64,000 nt of DNA from Cadophora sp. MPI-SDFR-AT-0126. Its lineage: Eukaryota; Ascomycota; Leotiomycetes; Helotiales; Ploettnerulaceae. The stretch spans positions 2,232,001 through 2,296,000 of the forward strand of contig JAGMVK010000008.1 in the NCBI GenBank assembly GCA_020747065.1. The letters run 5' to 3'. The first letter of the stretch is position 1. Each line of letters starts with the position of its first letter. A program made the position numbers and the translations under genes. Below, in pieces: positions 34,918-45,754 of the stretch. The notes below the pieces were generated by a model. That model made no database searches. It was not told the origin of the DNA and saw nothing but the letters and a program-made list of their open reading frames with translations.

Positions 34918-36126
34918 TACCGAAGTTACTTTCCCATGCGGCCCGCTAATCATCATGGCTTTGCCGGATATAGATACTTCGGATACAAGGGTATGTCTTC
35001 GCTCCGTGCCAAGATCTTTTCACAGAAGCATGTATTTCTTTGCACTTTCGTAAGACTTCGTGAAATTTACTTCATCTTTTCTCGCCCTTGTATGCACGCA
35101 ATTTGTACTTCCTTCGAACACCAATAAAAAAATTTACACGCATTGTAGGAAATAGATTCCAGATCGAAACGACTCACTGGAAAAAGGAAGTTGGAAGAAG
35201 CGACTCATCTACTCCCTATTGTTCGCTCGCTGAGCAAAGAGTCGAAGAGAACGATAGCTTCGAGTAATTACTGATTTGCATAAAACGTATCAATCGAAAG
35301 GTCTCCTTTAACCAGGTCATTCTTTCGAACGTTCTACAAGGCGACATTAAGAAGTACACTTTCTTGATCAATGCAGCGAATATCTTCAACACAAGTGCGA
35401 CGGAAGTTCGTTATCATTTTACTACTGATATTGCTTCTATTTTTATAATGTCGTTTGTGAAGGGTCTGTAAACAACGTATACTATTGCGACCAGTGGCGC
35501 TGATGTTCCGTTTCTCATTAGCTCACGTAGTACCTGGATGTACTCAAATTAAGATCTAATTGCAGGTAAGCAGCTGTAGCGTCAGGTAGTACTACAATTG
35601 GCGATTCATCTTGCCATCATATTTTCTTTTCGGTGTTGGTGAGCAGCACTTTTTCAATGATAGAGCTGCCTAGGCACCCAGGGTGAAGGATAGACTATTC
35701 CTGGGCACATTTTCAGGCTTAAAGATTGGTATTTCTACTCTACCTTGGTCTAGATACATAGACTATGCTTCATTCTGCGCACATTTCCTCATTCCCAGTA
35801 TCAAAATCATCATGTCTCATGCCCGATTTCCAAATCCCAAATCAGCTCCCTATCTTCTGTCATCTCTTCTAAAATGACCGTCCTGTAAGGTTCAAGAGTA
35901 TCCCCAGTCTTATAGTAGGATTCTGTTCTGATATTAAACTTTTGATACAGCTTCGGCACTTAGTGAATCTGTATTCCAGGGTATATCAGTCTAGACCATT
36001 CGCTTGGGCTCAGAGCCGAAGCTGGCTCGAACAAATTGGCAGCCAACAGTTGAAATGACTTACGCAACAAGGCTCAAATACAGGCCGTAGGTTCCTTGTT
36101 GGAATTCTATTAACTTCCCTGTGTCG

Positions 36127-36597
36127 TCAACATTGAGTTAATTGGAATGGCTGCGTTCTAGTCAAGTTTTCCTGTCTCGCTTCCTCCTCCATATTGATTT
36201 GGTACCCAATTGGCAGACGAACATCTCCAGACGAATGTGTTCTTGGATGCGCCCAGTGCTTTGCTAAGAAACTGACAGGAAACTTCAGCAAAACATGGAT
36301 TGTTTCTATCCACTCCTTGCCCATGTCGTCGAAAACCCTGAGCTTCAGGGCTGCATTCGAAAGAAGCACTTTACCGACTGAACGGCAAGCTGGGAGACCT
36401 ATTCTTTTCGAGTCAATATGGTCTCCCATATCGAACGCGGGTGGTTCTTGACTTTCCCAGATGAATCCCACTTTAGGATTTCCTGTCTGTAGCCATAGAG
36501 CAAGGTAAATAGAGCTTTTGGTATGTCGCATAAGTTGCCGAGGACTTAAGGAACACGCTTTTTGGCAGCCAAAATCTGGCACCTGTCGCAGGGGCAT
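36127..36597 (-). CDS. Orphan open frame, doubtful
   Basis: A 156-codon frame beside the AT-rich element. It has no signal peptide, no domain I recognise and no paralogue in the window. Stretches such as SSIYLALWLQTGNPKVGF and RVFDDMGKEWIETIHVLLKF look somewhat protein-like, so it may be a fragment of a decayed gene. The start is arbitrary and no intron structure is apparent. I list it because of its length in an otherwise gene-poor region, not because coding is shown. Confidence 0.2.
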   Translation of the reverse strand: MPLRQVPDFGCQKACSLSPRQLMRHTKSSIYLALWLQTGNPKVGFIWESQEPPAFDMGDHIDSKRIGLPACRSVGKVLLSNAALKLRVFDDMGKEWIETIHVLLKFPVSFLAKHWAHPRTHSSGDVRLPIGYQINMEEEARQENLTRTQPFQLTQC

Positions 36598-36619
36598 ACA
36601 AAGGTTTCAATATTATGTA

Positions 36620-37382
36620 CAATCAGGTGAAATTGAAGAGCGTCACGTGAAAATTCAACTCCTTTAATTAAATTTACGATAATTAAATAAGTACACGTTT
36701 TAGAGTTTAACTATTTAAATAATATTAATATAAATTAATGAATTAAAACCTTCATATAAGTCACTTACTAATAAAGGCTATTAATAGCTTTCTTATATTT
36801 AATAAATAATTCTCTTAAAAGACTACTATTTTAAGGAATATTTACGGCTTAGTAATCTTTATAATAACAATTTCTAAGTGAGTAAAAGTTATTAAACGTT
36901 ATTCTTAAGTTAGGATTTAAGTTTTGTAAAATCCTATTAATAAATTAATATATTATAAAAGATTAAATCTATTGACTTTTGATAAAAATTACTTAAAATC
37001 AAGCAAATATTAAATTTAGATATATTTTAAAGATTTATAATTCACTAGGCTTCTATTAGTTTAATATAATATTTAGTGAACTTATAAAACTTTATTCTAC
37101 TAATATTTTGTACTATTACGATTTTTTATAAATTTATATATTATACGATAATCTTTACTTAATATATTAAGTTTTTTTATTAAATATCTTAATTATAAAA
37201 GTATTATAAAATATTATAATTTATAATAATTTATTACAAATATAAAGGCTAATTTATAATAAACTTATAAGAGTTAACTTTTACAAAACTTTATTATATA
37301 ATTATTATTCGTCGTGAAGTTGTATTTTTTTGAAGTTCTCGCTTAAATATGGCACGTGTCGCTCTTCAATTTCACCTGATTG
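36620..37382. mobile_element. AT-rich, RIP-like TIR transposon remnant
   Basis: A 763-bp element bounded by inverted repeats. The left end starts CAATCAGGTGAAATTGAAGA and the complement of the right end starts with the same bases; 29 of the first 30 positions agree, including CACGTG. TA dinucleotides flank both ends (36618-36619 and 37383-37384), as for Tc1/mariner insertion. The interior is very AT-rich, about one fifth G+C by eye, with no open frame. Such composition is typical of repeat-induced point mutation, which turns C to T in duplicated DNA. The terminal repeats kept a normal composition. Confidence 0.8.
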
Positions 37383-38037
37383 TACCAATTCATTCAACAA
37401 GGTAATCATCAATTTGAGAAAGAAGTTAAACGCAAATTGATAGGATAGGCGAGGCAGGGGCTAAAATCCAATATTTTGAGGAGTTTGGAAGCCTATCTTT
37501 TTCTCTTGGGAAACATTCATTATCCGATTGGCAGGGGGGATAGAACGTGAAATCTCTAGACCAGATTTGTCGCTTAGGGGTGAGTGATAAGGTGGTATGT
37601 GGTTACTGGGCGTTCCTATTCCAAGCAGCAATGCTGAAATGGCATTGCATCGATAATAGGCTAGTAGGTGGAATGAGCACTTTGTACTGAGTTAGGGTTG
37701 GCTGACATGAGAGTTGAGCCGAGTGGAGTATCTGGAGGGTTGTTTACAGGACTATTAGATATTTATGTTTATTTATCTCTATTTGATGAGATTAGAAGTG
37801 CAAGAAAATGTAAGATCATTTGCCAGAGAGCCCATTGCTCAAATGGATCTCAGATCAGGGAAGCCGACCTATTCATTTGCAGACAAGCACCATGGATTTC
37901 TCCCCATGGCGGACTTAGTTATGTTAGATTTTCATTGTTTCAATGGTTCAATGATCGAACACAGATTGGTTTGATTTTGTAATGTACAGTCTATTATCTA
38001 TCGGGTATCCAGAACAGTATACAGTTGACAACACATC
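37383..38037. other. Intergenic region, no gene seen
   Basis: About 650 bp between the AT-rich element and the 3' end of the FAD oxidoreductase. A 94-codon plus-strand frame at 37698-37982 shows no domain. Confidence 0.5.
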
Positions 38038-40109
38038 CTAGATTCTGCACAACTTGCTATTCTGCGAAGGCAAGTTCCCCATAATCATCTCCGACATCTT
38101 CCAATCCTCAGAACCGACAGCATTCTGAGCATAGAAGACATCATTTGGGTCGTACTTCGCCTTGAGAGCACGGAGCTTGGCATACTTGGATCCGAAGAAT
38201 GACTGCGTGAAGTTTGGCTCAATGTAATCACTCTCGGACATGTAAGCACCAGCTCCTGGCGAAGCATCGATGAGCTTCTTACCCCAGTTGAAAGTAAGCT
38301 TGTCGCTGGCAGCCTTGATTGTTGCTGGATCGGCGGTGGGGTCCCAGAATGTGGCGGTGATCAAGTGAAGGACCGTGTTTCTCCAGGCGGGGTTGACGGC
38401 GTTGTCAGGGTAGCCAGTCTTTGGCGCAGCAGCGATGTTGAAGGCGATGATGTAAGCACCATCTTCGACGATGGTCTTGATGGCATCGAATGTGGTGTTT
38501 AGTTTGGCTTGGTCTTGGAAGTTGGACTTGGGGAACAGACGACTGCCTTGACGGATTGCGTTGGATCCCCATGGCTCGACAGGGAAGGACGCGTGCCATG
38601 CATCATAGTAATCGTCGTATTCGGTGTAGACTGGATTGACGTTGACGCCGATTGCAGCCCATTTTGCGAACATTGGTGCGACGAGAGCTTGAAGTTCGGC
38701 CTTGGACATTCCTGGTGCGAACCAGGGGCCCATATCGGAGAAGTAAGCATCTGGTCCGACAGAGGTGATGCGGAAATATTCGTAGTTTCCAGCATCAGTG
38801 TACTTGATGAAATCGTTGAAGAAGATGCGCAGAGCTTGCCAGAATTGAGCGGAGCTGTATCCATCGGCGGTCTGAAGGACATAAGTCATGGTGGTGACCT
38901 TGATCTTAGGATGAGCCTTGAGGACCATAGAAGAGACGACGCCGAATGTGGAGCCACCACCTCCGGAAAGAGCCCAGAACAAGTCTGCGTTGGAGGTTGC
39001 GCTGGCGGTGACAAAGCGGCCATCAGCAGTGACCACTTCCATGGAAAGGACTTGATCGACAGCCATTCCGTAGATGGAAGAGAGAGGCGAGTGCCCTCCA
39101 CCCAAGATGTATCCTCCAGTGACACCAACAGTTCGCCCTTCTCCTCCAACAACCGTGACCCCATTGGCTTTGGCAGCCGCGTAGATCTCGAAAGCTTGAA
39201 TACCGGCGCCGACCTTGAAGGCTGGTCCAGAATAGGATCCGTACTTGTAGTTCTTCAGGAATTGGACGCTCTTGAGGTTGTGAGTCCAGATTGAAAGAGC
39301 TCCCATTCCGGTGGACTTGGCACCGAAATCGTGACCAGTGTTCTTAACGACAAGACGGAGATTCAAGCTGCGGGCCAAGTTGACGGCGAGTTGGATCTGA
39401 GCGACATTCGTCACGGCAACAGCGTAGCTTGGGTAACCACCAACAGTGCATTCGTCGGGGTTTGGAATCAATGTTGGTGGCATGCAGGTGAGGCCTTGGA
39501 ACAAGACTCCATTGATGGATGTGGGATCCTCGGTGCTATTGTTGTTAGTCAAGAAAGTGTAATAAAGTCCATTCATCTTACTGGTAGATAGAACCATTGA
39601 CCCAGTTCGCAGTCAGAAAATCACACTTGGCTTTGTTGAAGTTACCAAAGTCATCGTAGCATGGGGCTGCGTAGGGGACTGTCTTGATAAGTGCACCACC
39701 GAGCAGGATATCGAAAATCTTCCACACGAGAGTTGAGGGGTACAGGAAATCGCCTGCGTAGGTCTTGCACTTTCCAAAGACGGTTCTCTTCTTTAAAGTA
39801 TTCGCAGGAGAGTCTTCGAAGGAAAACAGAGTGATGTTTGAGAGCTCAAGATCCGTGAGGTTGGCAATCACGTCATCTGTTAACTGAAGTGTCTCGCTGG
39901 CGAAGAGATCCGCTGTCGCGTTGGAAGCTGAAGCATCGACAGCCGAAACCGCTGGAGCTACTGTTGCTTCATCGGCGGCTTTTTCTGGGTAAGCTGTTGT
40001 CTTAATTAATGGACATTCGGGGATAAATACGGATAGTTGTGTTGTCCACCACAAGAGTCTGGGCTGACACCAACAAGGGCAGCAAAGCTGAGACAAGAAA
40101 GTTCTTCAT
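38038..40109 (-). CDS. Secreted FAD-linked oxidoreductase (berberine-bridge-like)
   Basis: Three exons (40109-40031, 39993-39582, 39535-38038) give a predicted 662-residue protein. The signal peptide is MKNFLVSALLPLLVSAQ. The FAD-binding PCMH-type domain includes YPSYAVAVTNVAQIQLAVNL, the flavin-attachment-type motif VVKNTGHDFGAKSTG and GGEGRTVGVTGGYILGGGHS; the C-terminal BBE domain ends with ALKAKYDPNDVFYAQNAVG. The second flavin-linking cysteine of bicovalent members is not obvious in the GYILGGG motif, so attachment may be through His only. The enzyme class oxidises alcohols, sugars or secondary metabolites; the substrate is unknown. The second intron (GTAAGA..AACAATAG) is convincing, giving SIYHTEDPTSINGVLFQG. 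The first (37 nt, GTATTT..ACAACAG) is short and less certain. A decayed relative lies at 45755-47500. Confidence 0.85.
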
Positions 40110-43100
40110 TATTGTGTGGAGATGAAACTTAACCAAAAGTTCCGAGACGAAGGCCGCAAGGCTGGAGTTCCCAATGGAGAAAAAGAGTGACGATGGCGAA
40201 AAAAGCCAAGTTGGGTTGGAGAGTAAGCCTCAGACTTCGAGCAGATCGCTTGAAACATATACTTTCGAGAATGTGGTACAAAAATGGATACAACTTGAAC
40301 TCGAGGCATGCAGCACATGAGGTGGGGTATCTTTTGGATAATGAACTATTGAGACATGAGATGAACTGATTAACGAAATTGACTTGGCCATGCAGGTTCC
40401 CACGTTTGCTATCCCAGCCAAACAGATAACCAGATCGGGGAAGGAGATCCACCTCGCGTGGACTCACAAGGATACTTTAGACCTCTTCGCCTGTCTTGCT
40501 TCAGAAAGAATCGGAGTTGGCTCTTTTTAGGATAGAAGAACCTCGTAAACCTTGTACATGGAAGCTTTGGAAGGTTCCAAGATGATAAGTTTCCATATCC
40601 ACGAGGCTTGGGTCACACTCGGGAAGTTATCAAGCAGAAATCTGTTGGCGGTACTTCTCCTGGAATTTCTCGAACAACCACGGAATATTGGGACATATGC
40701 AAGTGCGGCACAGCCACTAGTTTATTTGCCGCTCCCTGACCGGAGTTTCGCTCTTCAGTACCTCCGTGGGAACGGTCGAGTGGCGGTTGGTGTAAGGGTT
40801 CACAATGCGGAGAAATGAAGCTGACGAGTCGAGCATATTACTTATTGAAAATGTATCGGATCAATGTCTCCGATCAGCTAAGATAGACAAGGATAAAAAA
40901 CTGCGGCCACCTGCCGCTGACAAAAGTCGAAAAACAGAAAGGGTCCCCAGTCAAAGGACAAGATGCAGTGCCCACTTCAAGGTTTCTTGTTGGTGAAAGC
41001 GGGTGCAACCACCATAAAAAACGTATCGTATCAGTAACAGTGCGTTTGCTTAAGCTGTCGATTATTTGTCGTCTGAGCAACTAGAGTTGAGAATCTGTTT
41101 GCTAGAACTTTGCTCTATTTTGATGTTCCTCGCTTGCAGGCTAGAGGAAGGCACAGCAAAGATTTGAACATGATCCCAGGGTTCGGAGACTCGTTCCGAT
41201 CAACTCTTCGTCAATTCAAACATAAGCTTGTTCAGCCGTTGAAAATTGCGAACTGGGTTTTGTTCCAGCAAGCCGAGCCGGTAATGCCCTTGTTTTCAAA
41301 GAAACCGCCCCTCTGATGGAGTTCAAAGCAGCTTCGTCAAAGACCCCTCTCACTTTAGATCCACTCTGGTCTAGAGTGTCTCACGCACCTCCAGGGACCC
41401 AATTTGGCGGACTCGGAACATGGAGTCGATGGATCAAGAAGCAGTCAGCTTGGGCCAATCGGCTCGCTGACAATTTCACCGACTGGTGCAGGATGTGGAC
41501 AAAGTTATGATCGGAGCTGGGACGGACCAGTCCATCACGGGAAGATCCCCTTTTTTTGACAGCACCCCAGTTCTCTCCACAGGTCAAAGCGACACTCTGA
41601 TACCATCTTATTTCAACCGCCTTCTACTTCTGTCGTCCTGCATCGCCAAGCTCTTATGCAAAAAAAAATTCAACCAGACCATGTTTCCGTTTTTTCTGAG
41701 AGTTAAATCCCAGTCACGGCCCAAGACTTTTGTTGGAACGAGGGATTAATCCCCGTTCAGCCAACAGGAAGGCCTGAAGAAATATTGGCAAAACTTTCAA
41801 ACCTTGTTTGATCCACCGCACAGACAAAATGCGGCGATGGAATCTTGAACAACGGCAGGAAAGCAACAACTTCAATCTGCTGGGACTATTGGTACAGAAT
41901 GCAGTCAGGGGGACATCATCGATCTTGGCCACGTTATTGCTTTGATTCCAGGGTTGCAACCTGGAGATCTTGTTCGTACGGCTACCAACTGCGAGAAATT
42001 ATCTCGCTTACTTGGCTGCTTGTCTCCTTGTCCTAGAAACCCCCTGACGGATACAGAGGAATATTTGACAGGAGGCATCGGGTACCAGCGAAATCCTTCA
42101 GACCCTCTTTTCGGACTGTGGATCCTAAAGAGTGAGACCTTTCGAGCAATTTTGTCGCTCCTGGAAGACTCTGGACTTTTGAAATTACCAGGAATCGATC
42201 GGTGAAAGCGATCTGTTCACGCAAAGATCGACGCTCTCAGCTCCGGGCGCTCCTTGAAGAAGATGGCCTCAAAGTCCTCGGCCCTGAACCGAAGAAGCAA
42301 ATTACTGGTCACCACATATTGTTTCTCAAACATGTCGAATGTAAGGTAGGGTTGGGAGTATGACCCTGAGCCACAAGCCTCGCTCCTTAGTACTTGCATT
42401 GACGGCTATCTCGTCTCCGAAAGGATGAGGGGAAGTTCGGAAGAGATTGTTTGATGGCGACTTGTTGGCATGCGGAACCTGAACCTGGTATGAATCCGCT
42501 TGCAGTGGCTAGGAATCCTTCCCTTACCACCAGTTACCAAGTACGTACCCCAAGCAAGCCACACGGTACCGAGGACGGCTTAGACTATGCATGCTGATGC
42601 CTTATCACCTGCACTGAGCGATTGAGTTCGTGTAGGGGCGGCAAAGATTGAGTTCGTCCTATGATTTAGACTTTATTCAAACCAAGAGATCAAGAATGCC
42701 TGGAAAGTTCAATAGTTGATGGGGATCTTGCATCAATCTCCAACTGGGCCCGATCGGTTTGAAGCAGTTCGGTCTTTTCTGCAGCAGTCATGAATGTTTT
42801 GTCGTACCGGGAGCGATGTGGATCAAATCCCCAATGAGGATTCTCTTCACCGTTTCCGCTTTGCCAGGGGTTGACATGACTTCTTGCTGGACTGGCCAAT
42901 TGTCGCATTCTGGCTTACGGAAGTTCGCATGAGGTTACCATGCTGTCTGAGAGCTGGAGTATGTCGCCTGGATGCTAGAAAACCACGAGGCGACCTTGTT
43001 CACTTCATGATTTCAGGGCAGTCGCTTGCAGATTCCCCTTTACCAGACTCCTGGAGGGTTCATGAGCCATTCCCTGTCCATGTCTATAAACTCTGATTCC

Positions 43101-43258
43101 CCCCACAACTAACTCAATCCTTGGTTCAGATCTTCTTGTTTAGATGTCACTGTGCGACCTGACAGAGGTGATCGATCTAGGTTTTTAGACTCAAGATCGA
43201 GAACAGACGAACTTCGAACTCTCAATTTGCGCATCTTTTCCTCAGTTGGCTCTTCATC
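40110..43258. other. Gene-poor 3.1-kb region
   Basis: Upstream of two divergent genes. I see only short frames. The best is around 41850-42205 on the plus strand (GDIIDLGHVIALIPGLQPGD and onwards), which could be a relic of a decayed gene, but I recognise no family and find no second exon. Confidence 0.4.
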
Positions 43259-44747
43259 ATGGAGTACCGCAGAGATGATCAATTAAACAGCTTGCGACGC
43301 CTCATCTTCAACCGGCAGGCAGAAGCTGCACCGACTGTTCCTGTTGGCAATGGAGAACGTTTTCCAACATCATCGCTTCAGCAGGCGGGATTTGCTATTT
43401 TGTTCTTGTTCCCAACACTCGCTTTGCTTATTATGTGCTTGAGAATTTACAGTCGTCAGAAGATGAAGCAGTTTGGATGGGGTGCGTATTATACTCATCA
43501 CTAATTTCAGTTTTGTGGCGTAATTATGGCTGACCTGATACGCAGATGATGGTTTGATCGTTGTCGCGATGGTTTTTTCAATAGCTGAAACAATAGCTGG
43601 ATACTTCGGTATGTATCCCACTGTCATAGTGCTGTTCGCACGCAAGACTGAGGAAAAGCTCTTCACTAGCCGACTGTCACTAATCTTGGTACTCAGGCAT
43701 GAGAACTGCATTTCTGGGAATCCACACCGCAGATATCCCACTCACGGCTGATTATGGTCTCGGCATGCAATGGAATTTTATTGGCCAGATCCTTTACAAT
43801 CCCATTCTAGCTATCGTCAAAACCTCTGTCCTCCTATTCATGCTTCGTCTCGGCGGCCACAAGAGAGAAATCAGGTATACAATCCACGCACTTAATGCCT
43901 TCAACATTGCATTAGCCATCTCGGTCTTTGTCACGGTCATCTTTCAATGTAGTCCTGTCAACTTCTTTTGGGAGCGGATGAGGGATCCCACTTTAAAGGG
44001 AACTTGTGTTGACACAGGGATATTCTATATTGCGACTGCCGCGTTGACTATCTTCACGGATTTGGCTGTGCTTGCGTTGCCATTCTGGATTTTCTTGGGC
44101 TTGAAGATGCCGATGAAAGTTAGACTAGCGCTTATGGGTGTCTTTCTTTTAGGTTTCGTGTGCGTATCCCTGAAGTCTTCCCCAGGTTACAGAAATGGTC
44201 TAACTTACTCAGTGTCACAATTGTTGGTATCCTCCGCATGGCCTGGCTTATCGAGATCAGCTACCACCCGGCGAAAGACTTCAACTACGATATCCGCTTC
44301 ACGTATTCTGCTGTTGAAACAAATCTTGCGATCATCACGGCTTCTGGACCAGCCCTTCGACCCCTTCTCAAGGCTTGGTTCCCAAAAGTGTTTGGATCTC
44401 TCACCAGCGGGGCATCTCAGGGACCATACGGAAGTAAGAGTAAGATGGGCGCATCTCGAGATGCGATGAAGTCACATATCAATACAAGCAAGGGGACTAC
44501 CTTGACTTCGAAGAACGGCTCAAAGAGTCCGTTCGGGAATTCTTCTTTTGCGATGAAGGATTTGAAACGAGGAACGAGTGAGATCAGGAGTCAGAGTCCT
44601 TCGGGGAGCGAGGAGGAGATCATGACGTACAATGGGATCGTACGGACGACAGAGGTGGATGTTCACTACGGAGAAGAGAAATCTACGGGAGACGATAGAA
44701 GTCTGGATGATCAAAGGCCTAAGCAGCAAACTCGGTTTGATTATTGA
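43259..44747 (+). CDS. Rhodopsin-domain (PTH11-like) seven-helix membrane protein
   Basis: Four exons (43259-43481, 43546-43608, 43697-44159, 44213-44747) give a predicted 427-residue protein. After an N-terminal stretch there are about seven transmembrane segments: AGFAILFLFPTLALLIMCL, DDGLIVVAMVFSIAETIAGY, FIGQILYNPILAIVKTSVLLF, IALAISVFVTVIF, GIFYIATAALTIFTDLAVLA, VRLALMGVFLLGF and ETNLAIITASGPALRPLL. The order and the motifs DDGLIVVA, QWNFIGQILYNPILAIVKTS and QCSPVNFFWE are typical of the fungal rhodopsin-like domain family that includes PTH11-like candidate receptors. CFEM is absent. The long Ser/Lys-rich cytosolic tail could carry phosphorylation sites. Ligand and pathway are unknown. 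All splice phases agree and the gene is intact. It sits between an intact and a decayed FAD oxidoreductase. Confidence 0.88.
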
Positions 44748-45754
44748 TGTGGCGGTCGGACTATAGCTTGTTCTCCCTCCAGCTGTATGCTGTGCATGAT
44801 GGCTTTGTAAGGGATGTTATGTTTATATGATACCACCGTAAGATTACGTCCAAAGAAAAGATCTATCCGCATCATGAGCTCTGACGTTCTCTGGCGAATC
44901 TATCCTACGGGGCTAGCCCCAACACCAGCTCAAACACCATCATGAGGCGGCAAGACTGTAGGACTCGAGCCTTCACGACTGATAAGAGGGTCGTTTCTCT
45001 CAAGCTACTAAACCATACTTTCACGGTGACTAATATGGTTGCCTATCACTTCCAGAATCCCAATTCGCCATTCAATGGTCCAAAAGAAGGTATGGCCTGA
45101 CGGCAAACTGCTTCACCAAATTATTGACCACTTTGAAATCTTTCCAATGATTATGAGCAGCAAAAAATCTCGGAAATCCTTCTGGTCACTCACTGAGCAG
45201 GTAGCGTATCTGGCCAGGTATGAAACGGAGTTTTCGTAGTCCTCGTTCAATCTCACATCATGTCCAAGAACTATAAGTGGTCTTCTCATTATCATACATT
45301 GTCAAAGAGACGTTGAGAAAAGGTGAGCGGATCAATCCTCGAAATCAGAGGTCGGAACAGCTCGAGCATGCCAAGGACCAATTTGCCAACTGCAGGGATT
45401 CTAGATAAGAAGAAGAATAGTAAGCATATTCTGTTCCCGAAAACTGTCTCTGCTAAATCTCGCATCCTGTACCAATTACAGAAGCAATTCCTCCACAAGC
45501 GAGCGTGTCTACTCTTTCCCCATCTCACCCGCGCCTCACCAGCTTCATTGTGTTGTCATTCATAAGCCAACAGTCTTTCTGTCGCAATATACAGCCTTTT
45601 TGAGAAACTGAATCGATCTAAAATCTGCTCTGCTCACTCGATCCATCTGCGACCCTGCAGTCAATCCTGGAACTGATAAATAGCCATATTTGACTCTACC
45701 AGTCGGATTAATATGGTTCAATAGTGTCAATCTCCAAATCTCCTGCTTCTAGTC
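44748..45754. other. Intergenic region, no gene seen
   Basis: About 1 kb between the rhodopsin-domain gene and the FAD oxidoreductase remnant. Short domainless frames only. Confidence 0.5.

Larger units (their letters stand above)
32629..36619. other. Gene-poor 4-kb region with a small TIR element
   Basis: Between the tyrosinase start and the AT-rich element there is no convincing gene. It contains the 157-bp inverted-repeat element at 34761-34917, a CTCA-rich stretch near 33490-33540 and scattered short open frames. A 156-codon minus-strand frame at 36127-36597 is listed separately with low confidence. Confidence 0.45.

Noticed and set aside
37698..37982. Plus-strand 94-codon frame beside the AT-rich element
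   Set aside because: No domain, a second overlapping frame, and no splice structure; probably chance.
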